Origin: Pelobates cultripes
Taxonomy: Eukaryota; Chordata; Amphibia; Anura; Pelobatidae
Length of the DNA: 64,000 bases
Assembly (NCBI GenBank): GCA_933207985.1
Contig: OW240912.1
Span: 362,751,263-362,815,262 of the forward strand
Direction: 5' to 3'
Shown here piece after piece: positions 55,545-64,000 of this stretch. The notes beneath the pieces were generated by a model that did no database searches, was not told the origin of the DNA, and worked only from the letters and a program-made list of their open reading frames with translations. The translations under genes and the position numbers were made by a program. Every line of letters begins with the position of its first letter. Position 1 is the first letter of the stretch.

Positions 55545-56300
55545 CTTCCTATGGAACTTAACTGCAGAATTATAATTAGGAGAACTCTTAGGTTTTAATA
55601 GAATAATTAGGAGAGAGAGAATAATTCTTAAATAAGGTTTATTTAATAGTGGATTGATGAGAACAGTCCCAATAATGTGAAATACACAAAATTAAGATAA
55701 TTTGAGTTTGATGAGAAGGGTTCCTGTAGTCTTAAGGAACGAGACATGCAGATGTAGGAATGAGACGAGTTCCTGTAGCTTTAAGGAACACAATATGGAG
55801 ATAGGTTGATGAGAGAGTTCCTGTAGCTTTAAGGAACTCGAGTATAAATTTTGTGCCTTTTTTTAATATGGAAAGTTCATAAGACGAATCCATGTGAATA
55901 AGTTCATGTAGGAAATACAATAATAACTTCCAATTAATCTCAGTAGGAAGACACGTAGTGAAAACTGAAGTACCAATGGAAAGGTAATCATCCAACAATA
56001 TAACTTGCGTTTATAATGATGTGCTTTATGAAGCAGAGAGAATCCAAAGATAATCCGAGTCAACTGGAAGGAGAATGGAGACCAGCGGTTACAACAATCT
56101 AGGTTCGGTACACGTAATTTGTAGAAAGAGAAAGCTTGTTTATAGCCGGTCTGATTGATCAGGAAGCTTTAAAATAATCAAGCACTTTGAATCTGGCGCG
56201 GTTCCTCTATGTAGCGTGAGGAAGCCGCGTCAGAGGAGGCGTGTCAATAGTCCATGAACCCGGGAGTGTCGGATTGGGGTGAAGCAACTAGTTAAGTTCT
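55545..56300. mobile_element. Unclassified insert in DIRS 2 with a triple GAGTTCCTGTAG repeat
   Basis: The recombinase text stops at a LFNVCQNL stretch near 56300 and resumes at TTRKSTLKIYL near 55530, while DIRS 1 has these adjacent. The intervening 730 bp has three copies of TTCCTGTAGCTTTAAGGAAC-like sequence (about 55720, 55770 and 55820). It also has a GC-rich end (CGCGTCAGAGGAGGCGTGTC). No terminal repeats or target duplication were resolved. Confidence 0.6.
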
Positions 56301-56644
56301 GACAGACATTAAACAGACTTTCCGGTATACCTTTACTTTGCAAAATTAGCATTGCAACAGCAAAACTGTCAATTTGATGTTTTTTTTCTGGAAGAATAAC
56401 ATTCTCCAATAGATGATCTGAGACTGGAAGTTCCCAAGATTCTAGTGCCATTTGTTTTTAATGACCAGAACCAACTCCTGTTCGGAGTTGCAAAGATTGC
56501 AAGAACTCGTGCCTGGTCTTTTCTGATCGTCAGAAATACCTTCGGAATCAACAGAATCTGAGGAAACCGGTAAGCAAGACTGAAATGCCATGCAGTCCAG
56601 AAAATGCGGATTGTTTTGTCTGAAAAGTGAACACAGGAAATCAA
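56230..56644 (-). pseudogene. DIRS 2 region between RT/RNase H and recombinase
   Basis: Two overlapping frames resemble the stretch preceding the recombinase in DIRS 1, including WLLQG-like and LILKEQGF (here LILQSKGIPESLF) text. It is broken by frameshifts and the insert. Confidence 0.6.
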
Positions 56645-57405
56645 TGTGCCATGAGGTCTATTACAAGCAGACTGAACCTTTCCACCAATTTTACTGATCC
56701 CGGACTGGTAACGACAGGCAGAATTCCAGATCCAGATCTTCGTCCCTTCTTGTCCAATGCGATAAGATCTTCCATTGTAGTGGCCTTATTGCTGTTTTTG
56801 CCAATTTGATGTCTGCAATTGAAGATGTAAGGGTTCCTAGAATACCTATTGCTTTCCTTATAGTGCACTGTGGTTCTTGTTGGAGGAAAGATATTTCCCT
56901 TATCATCTTTTGTCTTTTTCGAAGCGTAAGATACAGAGATAATGTTTTGGAATCCACAATGAACCCCAGGAATTGGATTTTTAAAGTTGGTTGAAGCTGT
57001 GACTTTTTTAGGTTGATCATCCAACCATATTTCCTGAGAAGATGCATTGTGATGTGAATGTCTTCTTCCAGCTGTCTAAATAAGGCACCACCAATACTCC
57101 TTTCTCTTGTAACCTTGCGACCAATGGTGTGAGAAGTTTTGTAAACATTCTTGGCACTGATGCAAGACCAAAAGGGAGAGCCTTGAATTGAAAAATTGAG
57201 TATTCTTGCACCGGAGTGAATTGCGAATCTCAGATATTTTGTTGTTTCGGTTGCTATGGGAACATGTAGATAGGCATCTTTTAAATCTAATGTCGCCATA
57301 AAATCTCCCTTGTCCTGGATGTGAGTAGCCTATTGGATAGATTCCATCCGGAAATTCTGGTATGGAAAAATTCTTTTTCTGCACCTTCAAGCAGACAACT
57401 TTCAA
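56640..57405 (-). pseudogene. DIRS 2 reverse transcriptase
   Basis: ATLDLKDAYLHVPIATETTK marks the first catalytic Asp region near 57250-57299. FKALPFGLASVPRMFTK follows in another frame, then the active-site region (VVPYLDSW, where DIRS 1 has YLDDWLL, so the second Asp is Ser), and a thumb with RKAIGILGTLTSSIADIKLA. There are frameshifts near 57020-57210. Confidence 0.82.
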
Positions 57406-57717
57406 TCACTTAAAGCCATACATTTTGAGCCTTCATTACAGACACCTTCTACTGCGGCCTTACTCTGAAAACCTGCTGCTTGGAACACCCTCCTACAAGA
57501 TATTTCTGCTCATCTATCCATGGGATTCTTTAAGCCCGATGCCTCACTGATTGATTGGCAGGGTAGATTTTTAGATAGTTGTGCAACCTGTGTGTCTACT
57601 TTAGGTAGATCTTCCTAGCTCAACTCTTCATGCAACCAGATTAATTCTTTAAAATGCTTGGAGATCAAGGCTCTTTTTTCTGGGTTCTTTCATTCCCTAT
57701 AAACTAGTTCCATTAGT

Positions 57718-58260
57718 TTAGGATCTAGTGGCAAACCTCTGATCTTTTTTTGTCAATATATCATCTGCTAACACTGCCGTAATTTCCTTAGTTAACCTTT
57801 TCATTTCCTCAGTAGGAAACCCTTCCTCTACACTCGAAGCTTGACTGGCGAGTGACGAGTATGAGGTGTCTGAGCATTCTCCAGATAATAATTCTGAAAA
57901 AGATCTCTCCCTCTTACGCTTCCTGGAATGCTTCTCCTGTGTCGGCATATGCACTCTAGACGTCTCTTTAAAAGACTCAAAGGTTTGCGCTTGGTTGTCC
58001 TGGAACCAGTGGAGGAAACTCTGCATATTGTTTTGTTTTGTTGTTTCTAAACTCTCCGCAGAACAACTATTACACAACATTTTTCTGCATCCATCTGCCA
58101 GTGGAGTAGCACATTCACCACAGGCATTATGCTTGGATTTGAACACATCTTTTTTCGGTGCAGGTGCTGTTATTCTCTCCTTTTCTAAATCGTTAGGAGA
58201 TGTTGGGCAAGACATCTGCAAAAAAATAATTACCTTAAGCAACAATTCCATATAATACAT
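57718..58260 (-). pseudogene. DIRS 2 ORF1 (gag-like), N-terminal half
   Basis: 180 open residues. A paired C-x2-C set (CGECATPLADGCRKMLCNSC) aligns with CLECAVPLPDGCRKKMCNQC of DIRS 1. A basic stretch RKRKRERSFSE and a Ser/Glu-rich segment follow (SSLASQASSVEEGFPTEE). The C-terminal half is lost near 57720. Of all the frames in the pair, this is one of the longest uninterrupted. Confidence 0.8.
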
Positions 58261-58695
58261 AGATAAAACAGAAACCTTTTAAAGAAAAGATAATTTATCT
58301 TACCTTAAAGGTTTATGAACCCTGTGGGGGCTCTGGTGACATGGTAGACCCTCCAAGGACACCTTCCATGTCTGTACTGAGGATCTGCACAGCATTTATA
58401 GGCACCAAATGTGAAATCTGTGGCAAATTTTTGAATTTCCGAGTAGCGCATTCGGAACTTCGGTGGAAGTCAAGGCCACCCGGGCGTACCTTCCACCGCT
58501 GTGCACAAGGCTTGCATTGCTATTGGCGAACCACCTGGGAACCACCTGGGAACCTCTTAACGAAGACGGCTTCACTCAACATAACATGCTGCTGGATTAC
58601 TTGCACCGTAACCTTCCTCGGAGCAAGGCTCTCAGCTCACTATCCAGGGAGCTATCGGCCAGGTCCGATGTCCATCCCGAATGGGACAAGAATAA

Positions 58696-58838
58696 ATACT
58701 GAGAGTCCAGGGCTTGAAGCAGTTATTTAAAAGGGAAGGAGGCGGGACTATTTAAATTTATATATTTATTTTACAGTCGGTTTGTCCCTAAGAAGATATA
58801 CAACTCACTGGTACTGCCACAATATGTTAGGAAAAAGA
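58696..58838 (-). repeat. Inverted terminal repeat of DIRS 2, right
   Basis: Inverted relative of 54252-54397. Confidence 0.88.
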
Positions 58839-59167
58839 GGTATTCTTCTTGTGCAAATTCTTGGGTCAGAAGTGGCCTGCAATTTGTGCGAACATATGAA
58901 AGAAGCGGAGAAAGAATCCAATGGTACAGTATATTCCAATCAAATTATGGGGATTATACGTGGGGATAATGCCACTCTATGCCTTTTAAACTAGAGCTGC
59001 TATTTGCTCTGGTAAATGTGAATACATCTCTTTTTATTTATTATCCAGTTAATTTGATTGGGATATACTGTACCATTGGAATCTTTATCTGCTTCTTTTA
59101 TATGTTCGCACGAATTGGAAGCCACTTCTAACCCAAGAATTTGCACAAGAAGAATACTTTCTTTTTT
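58831..59167. mobile_element. Large fold-back element, about 110-bp arms
   Basis: Left arm from about 58831 and right arm ending about 59167 are inverted copies: GTGCAAATTCTTGGGTCAGAAGTGG against CCACTTCTAACCCAAGAATTTGCAC, and ATGGTACAGTATATTCCAATCAA against TTGATTGGGATATACTGTACCAT. The loop of about 90 bp is AT-rich. No ORF. It touches the end of DIRS 2. Confidence 0.8.
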
Positions 59168-59714
59168 CGTGACCTGGTCTGTTTCCTTGCAAGTTGCACT
59201 TTCCACTTTTATTTGGACATTTTTATGGACTTATGTACCTTTTTACCTTTTATTTTTTAAGTCTTTTTATATAAATATTTTTATATCAGTATAAAAATTT
59301 CCTTATCTTTTTTTTTATATATTCTATGCCATAATTCATTGTTTAGTGAACTAAAGCGCGTGTTTGTGTGCTGTCAGTTGTGTGTGTTTATTTACAGTGA
59401 ATTTAGCAAGTACTTGTTAGTATTGTGCATGTATGACAACGTGTGCCTATTTGTGAGTAGTTCTTACTGTCAATACTGTTTATAAATATTTGTGCAGACG
59501 TGGTTGTAATTGTGTGAATTATTAGTGCGTGTACATGTAGTGTTATATTTATGTGAAATGTTAGTATGTGTGCATATAATGTTGTATGTATGCAGTGTCA
59601 GTGTCTGTGAATTCTGGGTGTATTTGTATGTTTTCAGTGTGATTGTAGAGTTCTGTTAATGTGAAAAGTCTGTGTGTGTGTTTGAAGGGGTCTATATATG
59701 TGAAAGGTCTGTGA
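59168..59714. other. Unassigned TG-rich DNA
   Basis: Scattered GTGTGT and TGTGAA words; no gene was recognised. Confidence 0.5.
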
Positions 59715-60584
59715 GTCAATGGAACATGGCAGGGTAGCCCGCTCTCACCGATTCTATATATAATGTCACTGGGACCGCTGGCTTCTCAGATTAGAGATAA
59801 TAATAGGATAAAAGGGTTCAGAACAAATTCTGGCAAATTGAAACTGAACCTTTATGCAGATGATGTGATAATGACCTTATGTCCCGAAAAGGCTTTGGAA
59901 GAAACGGTTAGGGTCATAGAACAATTCTCTGAGGTGTCTGGGTAGAAGCTAAATTTTAACAAAACAACAGCTTTAATAAACAACGTTTTGGTTCAAACTA
60001 AAGAGCTATTGAAAAATAAATATAGATTTGTTTGGTCATCAAGTATGAAATATTTGGGTATAATGATATCCTCAGACCCAAACAAAATAATAGAAGAAAA
60101 TTTCTTCCCTCTTCTTAAACAAATGTCTAAACAGTTGAAAGGTTGGGGAAAGATGGAATTCTCATTCTGGGGAAGAATAAATATTCTAAGATCATATGTC
60201 CTCCCCAGGTGGCTATATCTTTTTCGTACGGTACCTCTTTCTGTACCCAATAGTTGGCTATCTATGATTTAAGCTGCATTTAGGAACCTTGTATTGCGTA
60301 ATAAAAAAACCGAGGTTAAAAATTATATTGTCTTAAATTGAGACCCGCCAAAGGGGGTTTGTCTATGCCAGATATGTATGAATGTCATGCATTTATGACA
60401 CAAAATTAATCTTCAAGAGAAGAAAACTGGTATAAGGTGGAAAAAGACTTAGTGTAGGGATTCTGGACAACAAACATCAAAAAGGCCAATAGTGGGAAGG
60501 TGTTTAATTATGAGGCACATTTAAAATAATTGGCAGAAATTTAGGAAGAAAATAAAGTTAAACAACAAAGTCCTAATAAATACT

Positions 60585-60598
60585 TCTCTGGGAAATTT
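60585..60598. repeat. Target-site duplication, 14 bp, left copy (right copy 61683-61696)
   Basis: TCTCTGGGAAATTT occurs on both sides of the insert. Confidence 0.88.
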
Positions 60599-61682
60599 AT
60601 AATTCTTTATTTTTTGTGTGCATATGATTAACAGACAGTTGTACAATGCCCTAGCAGCATTTGCAAGACAGTTTACGACAAAACATAATAGTTACAGGGC
60701 ATTTGGATATACTGCACAATTTTTTAAATGCAATGTAAAGTACAGGCTACACATAACATATCTAGATTAACTATTAAGAAAGATACTGTTATGGGCAAAT
60801 GCAAATATTACAAGTTTTAGAATGAAATGTTGTATTTCTTAAACTGTGTACTTTGTCTTTAAGAGATATTGCAAACTGACAAGGTGTTAGAAATGGAACA
60901 TATTGTTTTTCATAACTGTTTCTTTAAGCAATAACCTCAGTGCATAATATGTTTGCGCCATTTTGACTCTTGCAGTACACAATATACTGTGGTAACCCCA
61001 AGTTAATGGAACTTCCCCAAATCCGGGAATCTCCCACGACTGTACACTTACGACTTAGTATAAACAACATATAACCTATTCAGACTTTAAGATGCCATCT
61101 TGAACTAAGTCAGGAAAATTTCCATGACGTATGCACCCTTTAGTTATGGCCTTGTATGTTTGCCAAATTAAGGGAGGTCCTAAATTGAATAAAGTAAAAG
61201 AAGTGTTACTTTTTCATATTTGAACTACAGTAACCTAAAATGGAGACATCTAAGGTATAAATAGGTGTACTTTTAAATGTTAAGACACAGAGGAGAGACT
61301 TGGAGACAGACGCTGCTCCATCTTAAAATGACAGAGAGGCTGACATGATGACATGTTCAGAAGGGTATGTTAACCTATTAATGATATTTGCAAGCATGTA
61401 ATTTAAATCTTATAAACTCTGCTATAATGGATTTTATATTTTTATATAATAAATATCCAAAAGACAATCTTGCTTCCAAGACAATCCTTATTTTATATTG
61501 TATTCTCAATTATTTATATATGTTAAATAGAGGATCTCTAACACTATATAAAATTATGGCTAAGATATCTGTATGGTTAGCCCTACTAAGTTCTATGCTT
61601 TAAGACATTATAGTGGTAAATAAGGGAACCACACACGGTTACAATACTAAGCTATGCAAAGTCATAGACATGGTAATAAAAG
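60599..61682 (-). mobile_element. Poly(A) retroposon insert, 1.08 kb, minus strand
   Basis: A perfect 14-bp target duplication and an AATAAAGAATTATAA-type 3' end (read on the minus strand at 60599-60620) show L1-type retroposition. It lacks RT and any ORF over 75 codons. The 3' end resembles those of the short-ORF retroposons, but no F-W ORF is visible here. Confidence 0.75.
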
Positions 61683-61927
61683 TCTCTGGGAAATTTTGCG
61701 AATAATATAAAAGATATTAATTTGAGCAAATGGCATAGAAATGGGCTAAGGACAATAAACACTCTATTAATGGATAGGCGTATTAAAACTTTGACAGAAA
61801 TTTCTGAAAAAGCACAAGAACTTAAAGGTGAAATTTTTACTTATTTACGAATAAAAGGATACATTAGGAAACATCTATGCCTAGAACCCAAAGAACCAAT
61901 TACAAAGATACAAATAATCCAAAGAAA

Positions 61928-62036
61928 GCCCTCTGTTCCTGTGTGCCCAACTTGTCTGGTTACAACTACATGTTTGTCCACCCACTGTAAAGCACTGCAG
62001 AATTTGTTGGCGCTATATAAATAATAATAATAAAGA
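61928..62036 (+). mobile_element. L2-type 3' tail, 109 bp
   Basis: CTGTTCCTGTGTGCCCAACT through GGCGCTATATAAATAATAATAA is the same tail as at 17240-17360. It lies within the old L1 C-terminal region. Confidence 0.85.
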
Positions 62037-62211
62037 ATTAATCAAAAGGTACGCTAGCTTTATGTAACAATCTGCTAAGATTGGTGGAGAAAATAAGCCC
62101 AACCAAGACCGCAGAGAAATGGGAAAGAGACATACAAGTTAAAATCACCCAATAAGAGCTTTTCAAAAAGTTTGTAAATCAGTAAGATGCCTGATTTTAA
62201 CAGCGATACAA

Positions 62212-64000
62212 TTTTTTTTTTTAATTCTTTATTTTTGTTGTTTAAAAATCAAGTAACAGGCAAGCTGATTTTGCCACGATAGCACAGATCAGCATATTAG
62301 AGGTTACATGTCTTGACATAGACGTGGCATGCGTGACAATTACACATTTTTCGTGAAGGTATAAGAGAACAATTCTTTTGGTACAAACAATTAGATTTTA
62401 TGGTAACGCTATGCTTAACAACCGTTTAGTTAATAAAAGAAGAGAAACATTACACGCTAAGTATGTGCATCCAGATTGCTATTTGGGCAGATGAGAGATC
62501 GTGCACAAGATTATCATCAGCTCGTCAGGCTTATAGGGTACAGGTTTTTCTAGTCGTTTGTGACATTAGTCTGCATTGAAGTCCATGCCTAAATTACATG
62601 CTAAACAAATTAACATTAACATTTCTTTGGTTAGGTCTCTGAATGTCTAAATGAGATATACTTTTTAAAGGATCCAATAGTAATCAAGAGACACAGGATA
62701 GCCCCGTGTGATAGATCTCTAAGATGAGAAACACAATTGAATCCTGGCTAGCGTGAAAAATTATTACCGGCGGGTTGCCCGTAAGGCTAGTTAGACAAGC
62801 CGATGTACAGCAGTGATTGTGACATTTCTTGCTGACCATAAACATACTAGACCTTGCTAAATAAAACAGTACAGTTATGCTTAATTATGCATAGGTGTGA
62901 GACATACATTTTATATACTAGCGACTGATCTGAGTAGAAAAGACACAAAGTAGGTATGGCTTTAAGGTTTAATATTCCCACTGTGGATAGGTGGTGCGTG
63001 TGGGGAAACTTAGGCGTGATGAGCGTGTTGTGTGGCGGGTGGTTGGCTACGCAAGTGTTATGGTTCTGTCTATGTGCAGGGAGTCACGTGTTAATCACGG
63101 ACATTAGCGTCCTGTGTGGGCTGCAATAAGTGGTGTGTGGCTGCGGGGTCATAGGGGATATAGTTTACGTTAGCTGGGTATCAACCTGGGTACTAATAAT
63201 TACCAAATGGTAAGACAAAGGGCAACAACAGTCCGGTACTCAGTTGTGGGGTATAGCATGACCCCCTCGTCCGTCACAGCCCGAGTCTCTGGTATGCGGG
63301 TCCGGAGAGCGTCCGTGAGAGTTGTGAGGGTGGTCGGCAGTGGTAGGAGGTTTGGCAACAGTTAGGGAGCGCCAGTCTCGGAGGGCCAGAGAATCAGTCG
63401 ATGCCACTAATGGGCCACTTCATGCAGTCTCTGTTCAGGTCGGCTATGGAATGGGTGAGGTGGATTGAGCCTCTGAGAGCTGCCGGTCCCTCTGCTGAGT
63501 GGAGAGGCGGTGAGGAAGCTCCCTGGTCCCAGACCCGTGCAGAGGTCCGCTTCTCTGCGTTGCTGGCTGGAGACTTGGCATAGTCCAAGTCCTTCCCCAC
63601 AAGGGGAGAGCGGGTCGGGTTGAGGTCTTACATCGCCTTGTGAGTAATTTGCTCTGCTTGCGTGGTCGCTGGCGGGGCGCCAGTCTTTTGGTGACTCCCC
63701 GCCCAGGAAGGTGGTTGTCACTTGTGGCGAGTGCTGGACGCTGGTGGGTGCCATTTTGTGATCCGCGGCCATTTTTTGTTTCCCGCCTCTGGTCTTTCGC
63801 TTGGGGATCCCGTTTGGGATTTGCCCCTCTTGTCACCAGCTTCACCCAGAAGGCCTCCAGAAGAGTATCAAGATTTGATGCTAGGCTTTCCTGGGACACT
63901 GTTCTGCAGTGAGTGATTATTCGCTTTGTTTGGCTGTGGCATGGGAGTGTGTCCGCCATCTTGTGCGTCGACTTGAACTCTGCGGTTTCGATGAGTGGTC
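62212..64000 (-). mobile_element. Short-ORF poly(A) retroposon, copy C, runs off the window
   Basis: Read on the minus strand, the 3' end is AATAAAGAATTAAAAAAAAA at 62236-62212. The AT-rich 3' UTR goes up to about 62990 and the GC-rich body from about 63000 onward. The short ORF starts with ATGGCGG in a CAAGATGG context at about 63959. The 5' end lies beyond the window. The layout is that of copy A. Confidence 0.65.
63444..63959 (-). CDS. Short ORF of retroposon copy C, function unknown
   Basis: 171 residues starting MADTLPCHSQTKR. A helix-like segment LDTLLEAFWVKLVTR sits at residues 30-44 with FW at 37-38, the same distance from the start as in copy B. The rest is a very basic, Arg/Pro/Gln-rich tail resembling an RNA-binding, unstructured region. 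The frame is open to the stop at 63444. It shares no domain I recognise. Confidence 0.5.
   Translation of the reverse strand: MADTLPCHSQTKRIITHCRTVSQESLASNLDTLLEAFWVKLVTRGANPKRDPQAKDQRRETKNGRGSQNGTHQRPALATSDNHLPGRGVTKRLAPRQRPRKQSKLLTRRCKTSTRPALPLWGRTWTMPSLQPATQRSGPLHGSGTRELPHRLSTQQRDRQLSEAQSTSPIP

Larger units (their letters stand above)
54252..58838 (-). mobile_element. DIRS-like retrotransposon 2, minus strand, full structure, less decayed
   Basis: Inverted terminal repeats are 54252-54397 and 58696-58838, sharing AGTTGTATATCTTCTTAGGG and GGGCTTGAAGC in opposite orientation. The internal complementary region is about 54466-54560. The order on the minus strand is gag-like ORF1 (58260-57718), RT (57405-56640), RNase H remnants and tyrosine recombinase (55505-54600). 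It is a different subfamily from DIRS 1, as the terminal repeats differ. A 730-bp segment at about 55545-56300 looks inserted. Confidence 0.85.
59715..62210 (+). mobile_element. Old L1 fragment (RT to C terminus) with two insertions
   Basis: It starts in RT with GTWQGSPLSPILYIMSL (GTRQGCPLSP in active copies), then LYADDVIMTL (active site), SMKYLGIMIS and a GWGKMEFSFWGRINILRSYV block. A second part at 61697-62160 holds the SKWHRNGLRTINTLLMD and EIFTYLRIKGYIR C-terminal text. Insertions are a poly(A) retroposon (60599-61682) and an L2 3' tail (61928-62036). The family resembles the old L1 at 33132. Confidence 0.78.

Noticed and set aside
55863..56063. Minus-strand frames within the DIRS 2 insert
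   Set aside because: No motif; probably untranslated sequence of an inserted repeat.

Overview
The window looks like vertebrate nuclear DNA, most likely from a frog (anuran amphibian). The reasons are one multi-exon vertebrate gene with GT-AG introns, almost no other single-copy coding sequence, and a transposon mix typical of amphibians: L1 elements of the Tx1 type, CR1, L2, DIRS-like tyrosine-recombinase elements, a gammaretrovirus-like ERV, hAT-type elements with 8-bp target duplications, TTAA-flanked MITEs and TA-flanked MITEs. The species cannot be fixed from the sequence alone. One 100-base run of N (19089-19188) is an assembly gap.

Layout. 1-6404: a minus-strand, decayed gammaretrovirus-like ERV (integrase, RNase H, RT, protease, nucleocapsid, capsid, matrix). 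Its gag is cut by a plus-strand solo LTR at 3968-4893 with a perfect 5-bp target duplication. 6405-20900: gene-poor DNA with MITEs, fold-back elements, minisatellites, two L2 copies in opposite orientation (13960-14954 minus, 15860-17365 plus) and the gap inside a 467-bp tandem repeat. 21050-36780: one old plus-strand L1 split into two halves by a deep nest: a young, nearly intact minus-strand Tx1/L1 (24636-33131, itself carrying a CR1 copy), a 1.1-kb poly(A) retroposon (34126-35222) and two hAT-type elements.

37276-48002 holds the only convincing host gene: the last five recognised coding exons of HAUS4, a subunit of the augmin complex that acts in spindle microtubule nucleation. An 8.2-kb intron separates its first visible exon from the other four. 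That intron is filled with a TTAA MITE, microsatellites, another retroposon, a tRNA-like fragment, a TA MITE and a decayed DIRS element with an LTR and a MITE inserted. The upstream HAUS4 exons were not found and may lie outside the window.

49264-58838 is a tail-to-tail pair of DIRS-like elements, each with its own inverted terminal repeats and an internal region related to its termini. 58831-64000 holds a fold-back element, another old L1 fragment with two insertions, and the minus-strand 3' part of a retroposon that runs off the window.

Apart from HAUS4 the genes here do not form a pathway. They are layers of mobile DNA, and insertion boundaries and target duplications give much of their relative order. 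The most interesting candidates are a short-ORF retroposon family (three copies with a shared start context and an F-W motif), an LTR hairpin conserved in stem and loop, and the convergent DIRS pair.
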